From the NCBI GenBank assembly GCA_020746995.1, contig JAGPXD010000004.1:3224001-3288000 (forward strand): a stretch of 64,000 nucleotides of DNA, written 5' to 3'. The notes beneath the pieces are model-generated. The model searched no databases and had not been told where the DNA came from. It saw only the letters and a program-made list of their open reading frames with translations. A program made the position numbers and the translations under genes. The DNA is from Plectosphaerella cucumerina. Its lineage: Eukaryota; Ascomycota; Sordariomycetes; Glomerellales; Plectosphaerellaceae. Positions 44,326 through 57,916 of the stretch are shown one piece after another (position 1 is the first letter of the stretch; each line of letters opens with the position of its first letter).

Positions 44326-46103
44326 GTAGGTGGTCGCGATGTCCTAGATGAGCCAGAGGGTGGTCATGTCGTTGCTAGACATAAACTGCTGGGAGCAATG
44401 AGTACATCTCAAGTGGCCTCCAGGCGCAGATACAACGGCATTGACCCCTCCTACTGTCAGCCGCCCACGGCAAACCAGTCAATCGGCTCTCTCTTGAGAG
44501 ATTTCAGGATGATCCTACATCATGTCGAAGCCCATTGAAGACCTTGAGGCTCCCGTGAATCCCGACGCAAGATTTGGCAGGTCTTGTCTTCGGCCTCCTC
44601 CGGACTTGAATGACGGATCCTAGGTACGCTCAAGTTTTCTGCCAAGTTCCCTGGGCGACGTCTCCCAGTCCGAACTTCTCGTGCTCACGTCTCTGCAAGC
44701 CTTCTGCCGTCCTGCAGATATACCACCAATTGTGACCCGAAGCATCGACGAACGTCACATCCTGCAGCTAGGTCTTTCTCCGGGACGTAAGAACGGGATG
44801 GACCGGGTGACTACGCAGCCCGATGCGCCACCATCACCTGGAGGATGGGCATATGTTGGGGATGCAGGCGACGATGAACTAGGAGGCATGCATCAGTCCG
44901 GGGTAGCGTGGACGAGGAAGAGCCGTTCGACATCGACAGGCCCATGATCCTCCAACCCCAGCCCAAGGACATGGAAGCGCACATGCATATCCCAACCCCT
45001 CACATGCCACCGGAGCTGATGCATCTTGTAAACGCCTTTCGCCAACTCACGGTACCCTCTACTCAAGCACATTTGCAAGTCGACCGCACCTCAAGCTTCA
45101 CCGAGATCAACCTAGCGCAGCACCTCCCCCCGGAGTTCCCTCCCCAGCGCCGTCCAGTCCGCCCGACACGTCCCTGCAAAGGCCGAGACGGGCCGATACA
45201 CACGTCCCATCACCGGCGAAGAACCAAACCCCCGTCGACAACAAGCACCACGACGCAGATCCAAGCCCGCACGTGTGCGCCAGCAAAGTTCGGCCACAGT
45301 GACGAGGGTGAGAAACCCCGAGGCCAGGACATATTGCCCGCCGCCCCCAACAAGATGAGGTCCTCGGCGCTGCCCATACCCCTACTCCCCCTCCTGCACT
45401 CTGCGCGCAGCAGCACGTGAAGGCCCTACTTTCCTCCTCTGAGAAGGTGTCCCAACACACCCTCTCGGCAGCAGAGGCCTGCAGTCAATATCCCCCGCCA
45501 AGAGCCATTTTCCCCAGCACGTCGAAATGCATGCTGCAGCACCTGGCCAAGTACGTCCGCCTGCAGCAGCAGGCGACCGTGCCGCCTCCCCGGGGCAATG
45601 TGCGCGATGGGACATTATCGATATTACCCATGATGATGAGGTTGCAACATCGAAAAATGGCACCAACTTTGGCGGTCGATTGACCCCTGGCCTGTGCCCG
45701 TGCATGCGGCGATTACCCCCCAGCCATCAGATCATATATGCCCATATTGTAGGTCCGCTCGGGCATTATGTTCATGATATCGAGACGGGAAGACACTTGG
45801 CGGCGCGCGGAGGAGACGTCGGGGTGTAGCGTCGCAGCTGCCGACGAAACAAGTCGGTATCATGCCATGCCCCGGACGTCCCCCGGATGCTCTCTCGGCC
45901 GGCATGGTGGGTTGCATGAGCGTTGATGCCAGCGCATCGCAGGACCACCCTCCTGCGGCTGTCGCGGGCACTTGATCAATCCCCAAACCGCCACCTCCAT
46001 GCGAGAGTGTCGCGACGTCGAAGCTTGCAGCGCAGGCGACGTCGAAACCAAGCCACCCGTCTCTATCAGGGCATCGCCGTCGCCTTGAAGCCAGCTGAGC
46101 ACC

Positions 46104-46138
46104 AGGGCAGGGCAGGGCAGGGCAGGGCAGGGCAGGGC
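46104..46138. repeat. AGGGC microsatellite, seven copies
   Basis: AGGGC is repeated seven times without interruption. A shorter relative, AGGCC x4, lies at 49901-49920. Confidence 0.85.
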
Positions 46139-49100
46139 GACGGCCCCGCCGACAGCGACGTTGCAACCAACGACCTCTCCCCGGTCCGGGTGCGACGGTT
46201 ACACTGGGATGGTTCGAGAGAGAAGAACCCTCAGACTCAGTGCTGGTCGGCCGACAGCGAACAGCCAGAGTCCCTCAAGAATAGCCGCGCAAAGGGGACC
46301 AAGCGACAGGAAGCAGGTTTCTTCTTGAGAGGCCGTTGGAGGAACTTTGAACCGTGACGCCTTGCTCTGCTCTCCACAGGCGACCGGGACCCCAAAAAGC
46401 TGCCATGCGCCTCCAAGGACAAGGCCGCGAGCCTGTCCCCACCTGTCAGATGCTGGTGGAGTTCTGGCATTGTCCCGAAGAGGTTGAACATGGGCTGCTG
46501 GCAGCGGAGAGGAGGGAACAAGCAGGGTTGATCCAAGATGGCGATGTGCCAACTGACGTCGTGAAGGAGGGGTTGGAAAAGAAACCAGGCGCTTGCCTGA
46601 CTGACAGGCGATGTATGCGCCGCATCATGAGCTTTGCGACGCACCTTGATCTGGTGAACCCGAGGAAAGTAGGAACGGGCAACCTCCTCGAGCCCTGGAC
46701 GTCGATAAGCCCTACCGACATGCCCCCGGTGGCAAAACCCTCCCCCTCCAGTGGGCCGGAACCCGCTCACCCATCATCCTCGTACGAGCTGAAGGCCCTG
46801 AAGCCCTGGGGGACCACCTCTCCGCTCCCGCGGCATCAGGCACCTGCTCCCGCGGACGTCCGCCGTCGAACCAACCGCCTCTGCTGCCGTCCCACCCACA
46901 CCGCGCTCCGGATGTTACCCCATACACTGTGCCCTGCAGCACGCGTCTGTGGTGTTCTTCCTCTGGGTCCGGTCCCAGAAAACCCGTGTGTGCCTGCATT
47001 TGTGGCCCGCAGCAGTCGGCGGAGGGTGCAGGAAAGGGTTAGCACGCATTGAGGGTGGCTGGGAGGCACGAATCTTCTTGGAAGGGGGGGATATTGCCCC
47101 AAATAATCGCCCGTAGACCACCATGGGCGATGGGGAAGTGGACGTCCCGGTCGAAAGCAGGAGTCGTGCGACGAGAGGGGTTTCCGGACTGGCGGGTCGA
47201 CCAAAAGTCCTCAGTGCCAAGTTTCTTCCCTTCCTTCGGACTCGCTCCCGGCCGCGGACGTCTCGTCTTGATGAGGGGCCAAGGCGATGCAAAAAGACTC
47301 GGGACGAACTTGACGTGTCGCGGAGGAGCCGGGGGCGAGCGCCAAAAAAAAAAACCAACGTCGGTCGCGGAGCGGTTTCATCGGCCTGGAAAGAGATGGC
47401 GCAACGGCCGAAAAGAGGCGCGTTGGGCCCCAGGCTGGATGGTACCGTGTGATCGCTGTACTGCAAAACTCGGCGGGCGGCCGGCCGGGCAGGAGGACTG
47501 TGCGATGTGATGCGAGCAGGGTCTCTCGCCGCCGAGTACAACCTCCCATCGCCATGGCCTTCGGTGACGATACCCGCGGGCGGGAAGGATGTTGAAGAGG
47601 CTGAATCCGACACACCCTCATCCAAGCTTCATCTCCAAAACTCGATGCCTGGCTCGGTTGGCATCGGAACCGCAGGTCGTCCATCGCCGGACGGACTATT
47701 GGATGCGCAATTACCGACAGAGGCATGCTGACGGCATGAACCGTCCAACACCTAAGTCTAACGGCTGACCATCGCGGCTGTGTTCGACCATCTTCAGCGG
47801 ACGGGAAGCGGGAGCGTCCAGCACCCGACAAAGAGACAAAGGCTCCCAAGGTTGGTCTGAGGCGAGAGACCCCGGCTTCACCTCTTCGGGGGACCATGAC
47901 CAAATGCCGTTAGGATGCTCCGTGTCTACCGCAGCTCGGTGGGGTCCGGCCGCCCGGGAGGAGCCATCGTGTGCGGTGCCTGCAGTGCCTGCAGCTCCTG
48001 TGCAGTGTCCAGAAGGTGGGTGCCGTGGCTGGGCTTCTCTTCCTCTGCTTCCAGTGGCCTGCCCCTGAGCGATTTTTCTCGGCGACAGCAACCCCGTCTT
48101 TTGCTGACTGCGGGACCAACTCCTGCCGAGCCTTCGCCTGCATCTTTCTCCGTGTTTCCTGCAGTCGAGAACCATCTCCCCTGGGCAAGTCGGTCATCGG
48201 GGTGAGATGAGCACACCGAGTCTGTGATTACCCGGTGGCCTGGAACCGCCTCACCTGCAGTCGAGATGGGCGAGATGAAAGAGGCGCAACGTTATTTCGC
48301 GGCGGTCGATGGCTGAGATCTGGCGCGTCGCGTGGTGGAAATTGAAACGCACGCCGCTTGGATCCTGGTCCTGGGCAATGATCGCTTGGAATATGCCGTG
48401 GTAGTAGTGCCATGGCGACCAGTCGAGTGCTTGTGCTGGTCGAAGACATGATGTTGTCTGATGCTCAATATCCAGTATCATCCGCGTCGAGTGCATCTTG
48501 CTGTGCCTGCGGCATGTCGGGCTGCGTCGTCAATCCCCCCTGCTCTTGCCCCCTGTCGGATGCCTTGCAGCGATTCCAATATTCGCGAAGATCGCGGAGG
48601 CTGCTCCTGAAAGGGTCAATCTAGGATCCCTACGCCCACCTCGGGGTGTGCAGCGCGAGGCATTGCTGACAGACGGTGGTGATCACTTCCACAACCTCGC
48701 CTTTTCCCCCGGACGGAAATGAGGAGGATGCAGCGCGGTGCAGATATGGCAGACAGCTTCCTTCCTCGAGGATGATGCCATTGCCGTCCCCCCGCCTCGC
48801 ACCAGGCCTGAAGGAGGAGGTGGACGTTATCGGGAAGAGAGACAGGGCGAGGACCCCCGATCGATGCCCTTGTCAAAGGCCGCGAATGAGGCAGCCCCCA
48901 ATGGTTCTAGAAGGCGAGCTGAGCACGTCGGGCTTGACTGATGGCGTGACGGTGTGACGGCGGACTTCTCTCAACGGCCGTGCTCGCTGCGTGCCGAAGA
49001 CGTGCCACGCCACGTGTTGTCTGCTGCAGGCATCTTTCGCACTGACGTCCTGGTGACGGTGACCACTGACGAGGAGGAGTGAAATGAGCATCGAGAAGCC

Positions 49101-49900
49101 AGCTGTATCATGGGCCCATGGCGGAAGGATTGGCGCAGCTCGATCAATATGGACATGTGGTGCGCTGAAGCCAAGAATATTTGATGCAGTTGGAAGTTGG
49201 AGATTCGAAGCTGGACCAGCTGACCAGACCTGGCTGCCCGTCGCTCCTTCCAATTGGGCTGGCTACTCCCAGTGGCCGAGCAACACCTGGGAAGGAACAG
49301 CCCTCGCACCGATGATGACTGGTCGTACAAAAACCGAGGGCGCGCATCACTTGCGTCACAGTCCCCAGCTGTGTCTTCCGCCGCTGTCAGTCACGTTAGT
49401 GATTGGGTCGAGCCCTGTGTACAAGGCTCAGCGGCGCCGCGATTGAAGGAATATTGAAAAAACCAAGGCGCTCGTCCACGATGCTGAATGGGCCGTCGAC
49501 GACACCTCGCAAGCCAGTCAGAGGCCGCCGCTGCTGTGCCGCGCTGTGACAGGTGCGTCAACGTTCGCCGGAACACTCCTCTATGGCGTCTAGCCAGCCT
49601 CTCACAGCCCGTCACAGGGCCCATTGGACGGCCGTCAACCAACTGGACGCGGGGCCCGGGGGACGGCTCAGCGCCCCCGCCGCGCCGGCCGATCTATCAC
49701 GCCCACTGACACCGTTGGGGTAGACTCGTCACATTTTTGTTGTTGAGGCGCGATTGACGCGATGACTGGTCTCGCCGTTCACTGATTTGCTTTTCCCGTG
49801 ACGGCAGCGCTTCTTTGGTGCGGCGGGCCAGTGAACCGATACAGATACAGATCCACCATCGGGGTTTTTCTTTCTCGGGGCGCGGCGGGCGGGGGCGGGC

Positions 49901-49920
49901 AGGCCAGGCCAGGCCAGGCC
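49901..49920. repeat. AGGCC microsatellite, four copies
   Basis: Four perfect AGGCC units; no function suggested. Confidence 0.75.
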
Positions 49921-51642
49921 ATCCATGTCGATCAGCGTGCTCGCGAGAGTCATTGGAGGGACCAGGTCGATGCTCAAGATGGCTGGTCGGCCGGCCGTGG
50001 CCAGCGTCCGTGATAGCGACACAGGGGAGTGAATGCCATAATCTTTGATGGATCTGATAGGCATCAGAGACTTTGCTCGGCGAGAACCCGTCGAGAGGTT
50101 GAAAAGAGGAGAGTTTGCGATATCGATGCCGAGCCCTCGGCGCCAGGTGGAGGTGGTTCAAAGTTCAGCCCTAATTCGTAATAACGACGGGAATGAGGTG
50201 GGCGCCTGCCCCGGATCTCTGGCCAGGATCTTTGGATACGGGCCACGGCAGTGATGAGGAATGACCCGGGCCGGGGGCGATGCCGAGAGAAAGCACGGTG
50301 TTCTGATTCTGTAGGACAAACCAGCGCCATATGTCTCGGCTTCGGCGAGGACTGAACACTGGTCTCAGATGCTGACGATTTGATGGATTTCTGTGGGAGC
50401 ATCGACGGCGGGGCTGGGGTAATGCACACTGTCGCTGTTGACTGCCCGGCAAGTAAGTCCCCCAACATGACTGCCGAAGACGCCAGGAAAAGAATAGTAT
50501 CAAGAGGGAAACACCAGACTGAAGCCACTGAAGCTGGTAAAGCCCAAATTCGGCCTTTGTCTCCGTCGGGTAAAACAAGTCGCGTAGTAGCGGTGAGTCA
50601 AATGCAGGAGCTCTGGGACAGACGTCAGTGGTTTGACTCCATCAACGATGTCCTAGATCGGGTTAGCGCACTTGTCGTTCTTGCCAGCGCTCGAGTCGAA
50701 AGCCGGGCCCCAGTCCAGCCACACACAGATGGACGGACTCAGCCTGACGGTTCTCCGTTGGCTGAAACGTTCAAGTCACCCAACCGTTCAACCACGCATA
50801 ACCACAGGTTTCCTGACCAGCCACCGTCCATTGAATGTCTGCCCCAGGTCAATTCTTATCGTGCGTGGTATACAGGTGCAAACCTACCGTTACTGAGTAA
50901 CGGATCCGTCTTTTGACTCAGCGGTACACGCACCGTAGTTCTCGAAGGCCACGCACCATTAACTGCACCCAACCTCACCGATGGACATACTCGTCACCAG
51001 CACCCCTCGCACTCTCCATGCCAACAGCAAAAACCCCGCGCCATTATGCCCCCACCCCGCCGCTGCAGTTGGCGATAACCATGTTCACTCAATCGGACGT
51101 TCGACCGGCCCGTGTCGACGATTGAGGAAGGTCAACCGCCGCGGGACAAGGGGCGGGCTGCGGCCCAGCCCGGCCTCCGCCAACTGCACTTGCAACCAAC
51201 AGCCCGGGGAACCTCTCTTGCATCTCCAAGTCCTGCAAGACACAGGCAAATCAGGTGTGTCCCGCATGACCGCCAACCAGACCCTGTAGATCCGACATGG
51301 GCGTTCGTCAGTTGGCGATGTCGAGCATGCGACCGTGGGGTCATGATCCGCGTGTTGGTGCACTGGCGCATCGCTGGAGCATCACGACGGCCATCCGGCG
51401 GCCTGCAGCGTTGCAGCGGCTTCCTCTATACATCAGCCAGAGCGGTGCTCGAGGGAAACCAGCGCAAACCGCGTTCTTGGCTGCAGATGATCTTGCTATA
51501 AATGTCCATAAGATTCACAGTCCAAGTGCTTGACTGATAAGCAGACACGATCCCTTCACTTTCGGGCAAATTATCCCCATTGCCAACCTACTGTAATTCC
51601 CCGTCTCCGTCGAGTCCAACCTTGGTTTCCAGCCCCACCAAG

Positions 51643-52302
51643 ATGCGATCCGCTGCCATCATCACGTCCGTCCTCGTCACCTCGGCTGTCGCGTTGGTCA
51701 CGCCCCGCGCCGAGGAAGACTCTCCTTTCATCATCCAGAGCTTCGACGTTCCCGGTGCCTCTGAGGAGCTGGGCATCACCGTTCCCAAGGGGGCTCCGGA
51801 AGGCTTATTCTCCGTGACCATCGGCGCTGATGGCGTCGCCCACCATACCAGGATCGAGCTGCCCGAGGGAGGCCCCCCCGATCACCTCGCAACTCGTGAC
51901 GACGAGAACGATGAAGCCTCTTCAGTGAGCCTCGCGAAGCGTCAGTCAGGCTGGAACTACGTTTGTGGCGACGGGAGGAGCCTGAACAGAGAGATAACCG
52001 ACATGGTCATGATATGGATGAAGTGGTATTGCGGCGCCACCACCCCCAACTGGCGTGGTACCGAAATCAAGCCATACGAGAAAATGTACGGCCACGATAG
52101 CGGTGTCGTGGTTTACTTCTGTAACTTCGACCGCGTGGTGCATCTCTGCAAGCATTGGGAGATGGAGGAGCACCTTCAAGGGAAAGTTGGCCAAAAGTGT
52201 GGCGCTTACAAGCCCGGTTGGGCCACCTGGGGAGATTATCGCATCTCCATCGGGCAGCAGGGAGTCGGCAGTGATATGTACTTCTGCGGGCAGTACAACT
52301 GA
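51643..52302 (+). CDS. secreted cysteine-rich protein with Kex2-type pro-region (effector candidate)
   Basis: The 219-residue single-exon product starts with a signal peptide (about 1-17, AVALVTP). An acidic, cysteine-free pro-region follows, ending at LAKR (about residue 102), a typical Kex2 processing site. The mature part of about 117 residues has six cysteines (YVCGDG, WYCGAT, YFCNF, HLCKHW, QKCGAY, YFCGQY), enough for three disulfides, and many Trp/Tyr. This architecture is common among fungal effectors and other secreted proteins; no family is recognised, so no activity is stated. It sits alone between two long gene-poor stretches. Confidence 0.8.
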   Translation: MRSAAIITSVLVTSAVALVTPRAEEDSPFIIQSFDVPGASEELGITVPKGAPEGLFSVTIGADGVAHHTRIELPEGGPPDHLATRDDENDEASSVSLAKRQSGWNYVCGDGRSLNREITDMVMIWMKWYCGATTPNWRGTEIKPYEKMYGHDSGVVVYFCNFDRVVHLCKHWEMEEHLQGKVGQKCGAYKPGWATWGDYRISIGQQGVGSDMYFCGQYN

Positions 52303-55007
52303 AAGGAACAAGGACCTCTCCATACTACCTTATGTAGCCAGCCGGACCCAGCACAGAGAATTCTCCCTATTCTCGTCTGCGCCAAGTGGTCATGTCTTTT
52401 GTTCATCGTTGAGATGAGATGTGTGCTCTGGTGACCAGAACGCTGTGGACTGTTAACGGATGGAAGCCCCGTTTGAGTAGAAATGGGACCGTTTCCGCGT
52501 CGGTCGCAAGTGCCCCTCGATCCTCTGTCTGACTGTGGCTGGAGACGTGGAGCTGAGCCACCACGCTACGAGCGTCAGACTGTCCCGACTGTAAAAGCAG
52601 CGAGGCCCCAGGAGGCTGGCGGCGGGAAACCTCATCCAGGGGACTGGAGCTCCCCCGTGTGCCCCGTTCGTCGACGACCTGAAACGGGCTGTCCCTTCTT
52701 GGGTGGTTCGGGAGCACTAGATTAGCGGCAGTAGTGGCACGGCGACGCCGTCGTCGGGCATCGTGTCCATTTTGTGCGAGTGTGGCAGAGATGCGTTGGG
52801 CGGCGTCGATGGTAGCGTGAATGGGGGACTTGACGGCGGGGGACAGATCCAGTGATTCTCGGGGGAGGAGCCTGGTTTGTCTGGGGCATCGCCGTTGAGT
52901 TGGAACCGTCAGTGGGCAGAAAGATCAAAAAGCGTTGTCGAACCGAGGGGTGTGTCCGGCTGGTAGGAGTTGGTGGGTTAGGTGGGTGGCTTGCAATGTC
53001 TCGCGATCTGCCGAGAACAAGTCCGTCGGGCCGTGCTCCTCGAGGTCTAATGTGGACGATGACGACCTGGAAGACTCGCAAATCACCTTCAATGCGACTC
53101 TGTAGGTTTTTCTGCGCGCTCGAGACGAGATTGCAGACAGAGCTTCCAGGTTTGCTTCGCCTCTTCCAAGCTTCCATCGGGGTGTTCCTGCGCGTGGAAA
53201 ATGAAATGCAATGGAAAGTGGCAGGCAGGGACGAGGGACGTTGACGCCCGCACACCGCGTCCAGTGCTCTGGATCCAACCTTCCCCCTTTAGGGGCGGAA
53301 GCCGACACCTGGAGGGAGTCAGGCAGTAGCGACCTGCTAGCGGCCCGCTGGTGGCCGCTACGCTCCTGCCGACCTTAATGCGCCGGAGGTCTTTCTTTCC
53401 ACCTGTCTGTGGGTGCCCATCGTGCCTTCCCATCTTCGACATCCTGCTGCTGCCTCCTTCCACGTCTGCGTGGCCGGTCAGTTTCACCTGAACTCTTTCG
53501 GTTCTCCAAGTCCTTTCAAGTTCATCCCCCGAAGCACTAAGCGGAGGTTTCCATAACCCCAACCCATCTTTGGCCATCTCAACATCTTGTCTGCCATTTG
53601 TGTCATCTCCAGAAGGACACGCTGAAATCGTTCCATCTATACTTTTCACAACCGTGGACGCCGATGTGCGAAACCAAAGTGCGAGAGGGGTGTCGCGACA
53701 ACTCCTCGTAACACCACACCCCTGCCTCTCCGAACCCACCCCAGACCTCGCATCCTCACATCGGCCTGCATGGCAGACAGACACAGACTGACAAGGAAGA
53801 AGACAGAACAGACACCGACGCCAATTGCCCCTGCAGCGAGTCCCGCCGACAAGCCTCCTGTTGGCCCCGCCTCGAAATCCCTCGCTCCGGTAGGCCAGAA
53901 TCGGCCTTCTCAGCACGCCAATGGCATGGCTGGCGTGGCCCTCGGCTGGCCCTGACAGCCTGGGTTGGAGAGCTTGGAGGGGTCTGCTTGGTCGCCCGGA
54001 AGAGCCATCACCGCCCATCGACCCCTGCCCGCCGCCCTGCTCGGCTCTCCACCGCTGGGCCCAGGGGTCATGCCAGGCACAGCACGCACCGAGTCTTTGC
54101 CCCTTGCCCCTGGCCCGCCCGCCACCCACACCCACTTCTCACACCCTCCGCCATCAACCACCACCCTACCCTACCCTACCTCGCTCGTCCTCATCCCCCG
54201 CCATGCGCCGGCGGACGGCCTGGGCTGGGTTCCAACATGCGCACACCTCACCACCTTTCTCTGTCCAAAAACTTCCCGTTGCGGGCCCCGCGAGCGACGC
54301 GTGGTTGGGTCGTTCGCTCGTGTGGTACCCCGGTCTCCTCTCTTCTTCCAGACTCGCTTCGCGACGGGGTTGGATGGTACAGTACGGCAAGGCCAGTGAC
54401 ATGCACAGCCCTGACGCCCTCCCACCCCCCTTACGAGTACCCCCAGCTGGGCTGGCTCACCCGCACAAGTTCTCCTGGTCTGGGTCCCTTCGTCTCCATC
54501 GCGTGCCGTGCTACCTGCCCTGTCCATCCTGCGCGCCCGCCGTCCACCAGTTCGGACGCTTCAGTGCAGTATACATAGTCGCCCACCTCCCCTGACCTGG
54601 CCCTCCGCGCTGCTCGTCCCCCCATTCTCCACCTACTCTTGACGGCAGATTCGACCACGATGTGTGTCTAGAGACATATGCCGCCTCCCCGACCTGCTTG
54701 AAGTGGCACACACTCTCCTTACACACACGACAGACACAACCACCTCGACACGACCACCTCGGTGTATTACTATTCACCCGTCATCAACTCCCACCTTTCA
54801 ATAGGTCTCGGAGCTCACCACCCATATCGACGGCACGACCAACTAGACAGCCACGATCGTCCATAGCCTGCTTTCTACATACGCCCATCCGCAAGGCCTG
54901 ATCGCCTCCTCTTTACAGCCTCCGCTGTCCGCGCCGCCCAACCTCTCACTACAACTCTTGAACTAATCTTTCTTTCTGGACTCGACACGGCCCTCGACCG
55001 GAACATC
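52303..55007. other. 2.7-kb gene-poor region
   Basis: No supported gene. The last 600 bp are very pyrimidine-rich (for example 54120-54190 and 54840-55000) and probably form the promoter and long leader of the receptor gene. Confidence 0.45.
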
Positions 55008-56766
55008 ATGACTACACTGGACCCGGCCCGCGGGGGATGCCCCCTGCCATTTTACTCGCCGTCCACATTCGACGACTCGGAAGGGTGTAAGTTGATTTGA
55101 CGTATCTCTCTTCCGTGGTCAACAGTTCTGACCCAGCCGTCTAGTCGTTGAAGGCAGAATGTGCTCCACCCTGTCACCCGGACTGGTCTGCTGTCTCCCC
55201 TGCCCGCTGACCGAGTGGGTGTATCCGGACTACTTCACAACCCTCACGGAGATTGCAAACTGGATATCCGTGGTTGGCACAATCGCATGTGTCTTCCTAC
55301 TGATTTCGTGGGCCTTCCTCCCTGTCGAGAAGACCAACAGGCATTACCTTAGCATTAGCCTGACGTGCGCCGTCTTTCTCATGAACGTAGGTGGTCACTC
55401 TTCCCCTGATACTTTGTCGAGATGGCAAGCTGACAGGTGAGCCCTGCAGATGGGTTTCATCATCCCACTGGCCGCCCGGCCGAACGAGTGCAAGAACGAG
55501 ATCACCCCCAACGACATGCACACCAGCTCCGTGTGCGGCGCATCGGGCGCGTTCCTCCTCTTTGGCGGATTCGCTGGCGTCATGTGGGTGTTCCTCCGGT
55601 CACTGTCGCTGCACCTGCAGATCTGCTGGCAGGTCGTCGTCGGCCGCACCTTCATGTTCGCGTCTCAGGCAAGCGGCTGGGGCATCCCCGTCATCATCAT
55701 CATCGCCTCGCTCGTCTTCAGCGGCGTTTCGTTCCGTTTCGGGGCGACCTGCCACATCAACCACCAGAACAGCATGGCCACCTTCTGGATACCCATTCTC
55801 ATCTTCGCCGCTGCTACTGTCGTCATTCAGTTCGCCACCTTCGGTTACTGCATAAAGGTGTACCTCGCCTCGCTCTCGGACAACAGCGCGTCTACGGAAG
55901 GCTCGAGCCTGCCGACCTATTCGGCCAGCGTCAAGACCATGACCCCTCGCCAGGCCTATCGCCGAGTCCGCCGCGTCATTGCTCTCCAGTGGAGAGGCAT
56001 CGCCATTGTGCTCATTATTATCGCCGACGTCATCTTCTTCTCCGTCATCTTCGTCTTCCAGGACATGACGGTGCACAACATCAAGACTTCCACAGAGGGG
56101 CTGGAGAGCCCCGCCGGCAAGTGGGCTACATGCCTGTATGCGCAAAAAGGCGACAAAAACAAGTGTCTACACTTGGCGGCGCCGCTAGTCGTAAACGAGG
56201 CTACGATCACTGCTGTGCTCGTTCTCCTGGGCGTGAGTGGCATCATGCCTTCCTTGGCATCCCCTTGATAGACACCCCAACTGACATGTGAACAGATCAA
56301 CGGCATCTGGCTCCTCCTGCTCCTGGGCCGCTGGTCCATGGTCACGGGCTGGATCGATCTCGCGCGCTCTGTGCGCGACGAACCGAAGAAGGAGTTTGTG
56401 TCGGTCGATGCGCGATATGATATCAAGCAGGACAACCGTGCGTACGAGATGCTCTCGAAGGACTCGAGTGCTGCTGTAACACCGATTGAACCAGCCATCA
56501 CTGCTTCACCATCCGGCGGAAACGATGGGCGCCGCACGCCCGACTTTTTCGGTCAGACGGCAAGATACCACGCCCCGGCGCGGTCCTTCTCGAGCCCGCG
56601 GCCACCGCAGAGCCCCCCGCGGAGCCCCCCGCCGCGCAGCCCTCCTCCGCGGAGCCCGCCCCCGGGCTGGGACTCGAGGCCGACGTATGCCCGGCCGGCG
56701 TACAACAGCAACGACCCCAACGAGACGTGGGAGACGATGAACCCTCTCGGCATGAACAGGATATGA
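55008..56766 (+). CDS. Frizzled/Smoothened-like seven-TM receptor
   Basis: Exons 55008-55086, 55145-55386, 55450-56232 and 56296-56766 join to 524 residues. A short cysteine-containing ectodomain (MCSTLSPGLVCCLPCPLTEW) is followed by seven hydrophobic segments, beginning with EIANWISVVGTIACVFLLIS and ending with INGIWLLLLLGRW after the last intron. KTNRHYLSISLTCAVFLMN and the long TM3-TM6 spacing fit the fungal Frizzled/Smoothened-like (class F-related) receptors. The cytoplasmic tail is long and ends in a Pro-rich repeat (SPPPRSPPPRSPPPGW, about 480-500), which could bind SH3 or WW domains. It is a plasma-membrane sensor with unknown ligand. Confidence 0.83.
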
Positions 56767-57916
56767 GGGGTTTGTATACTTTACTACTACCAATGCGACA
56801 AAATCTCACGAATGGAGATACGAGGGAAGCTCGACATGGAGCAGAGATCAGGACGCACTCACGTGCCTCATTACGACGAACCGACACCAAGCGGAGCGGC
56901 TCACTATTTCACCACACACAGCATGTTTTGCTTGTTGTTTTACGACTTTGTTCATCTATATTACCTATACTACTGGAGGGGGGCCTACCGCGGCACACAC
57001 AGAGGCGAGCGGACCTGGCCTGAGCGGCCATGAAGTGACGCATATGAAGAGGAGGGGGTATATCAGCGCCGGCGTCCCGGAGATTTTTTATTATTTCAAA
57101 AACCAACAGGGCCAACTGAGGGGACAGTGGCACCAATGCGTCCTACGAGACGACAGACGGGGAGAGAGGGAGGCCAGTGACTACAGACTAGCGTGGGCGA
57201 AGAAGTGGCAATGTCAAGAGAGACTTCCAACATTTGGGACGGCAGCATAATCGTGTAGGCGCCTCGTGATGTTCGGTGCATGAGGAGTGGCGGACGCGAA
57301 TTCGGGACTTCAGACGAGACGAAGGGAATCACCGGCCGCGGGGTTCTGGGAGTGACCGACGGCCATGCCCGATGGAGCGGCGGTGGGAGTCCGAGGCCGC
57401 CCCAAGTTCCCGGGAGGGCGGGCGTTATTTAGTGCGCCCAGCGAACCGGGACGGCCTTTGTTGCGCCGTGGGCGGTGTGGCGGCTAGCAGAGTTCAAGAT
57501 GGGCGCCCGCCCGCCTGGCCGGAGCTGGCGGAGTACTGCGCTGCGATACGGCATTGATGGTTCGGCATGTTCGGAGCTCGGGAAGGGCGGCTCTTCTGGG
57601 AGCCGCTTAGTACTTGGCTCGCACTGCAGCAGAAGAGCATGCGTGAGATGCGCCCGGGAGGAGTGCCAGTGGGTGGAAGAGGGGTTGCCCGGCCATAAAG
57701 CCATTGGATGCCCCGGAGGCAGCTGTTCACTGAGCACTTGTGTGGTGTCTCACGCGGTGGGAGCTGCACACACACGGCGCCTTGCTGAAACGGCATTCCC
57801 TCCCATCGACTCTACTCGAATGCCACCCATTGGAACGAAGCAGAGAGCGACTTGTTCTTACTTCTGGCCTGGTCGAAGGCCATGCTGCTGGGCGAAGGAG
57901 GGGGCATTGACGAAGA
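56767..57916. other. intergenic between receptor and GH5 genes
   Basis: No supported gene. It contains the receptor 3' region and the GH5 promoter. Confidence 0.4.

Larger units (their letters stand above)
44326..51642. other. 7.3-kb gene-poor region
   Basis: No convincing gene is seen. The best candidate is a + frame from ATG 44944 to 45420 (158 codons). Its first part (MEAHMHIPTPHMPPELMHLV) looks more protein-like than its surroundings, with a further frame just upstream (44681-44947) in another phase; without a domain I do not call it. Longer frames around 46-48 kb overlap on both strands and have no motif. Two short tandem repeats (46104-46138, 49901-49920) are present. It might contain regulatory DNA, a non-coding RNA or a gene of unknown family. 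Confidence 0.4.

Noticed and set aside
44944..45420. Possible small plus-strand gene (158 codons)
   Set aside because: First half looks protein-like, but there is no domain, the end is low-complexity, and the upstream part is in a different phase without a clear intron.
46354..47625. Long open frames on both strands near 46-48 kb
   Set aside because: Mutually overlapping, biased composition, no motif; consistent with chance in GC-rich DNA.
50380..50916. 178-codon plus-strand frame
   Set aside because: No family features and poor start context; nothing supports splicing to a larger gene.
53089..54135. 348-codon minus-strand frame
   Set aside because: Low-complexity Gly/Arg-rich translation without domain and opposed by long frames on the plus strand.
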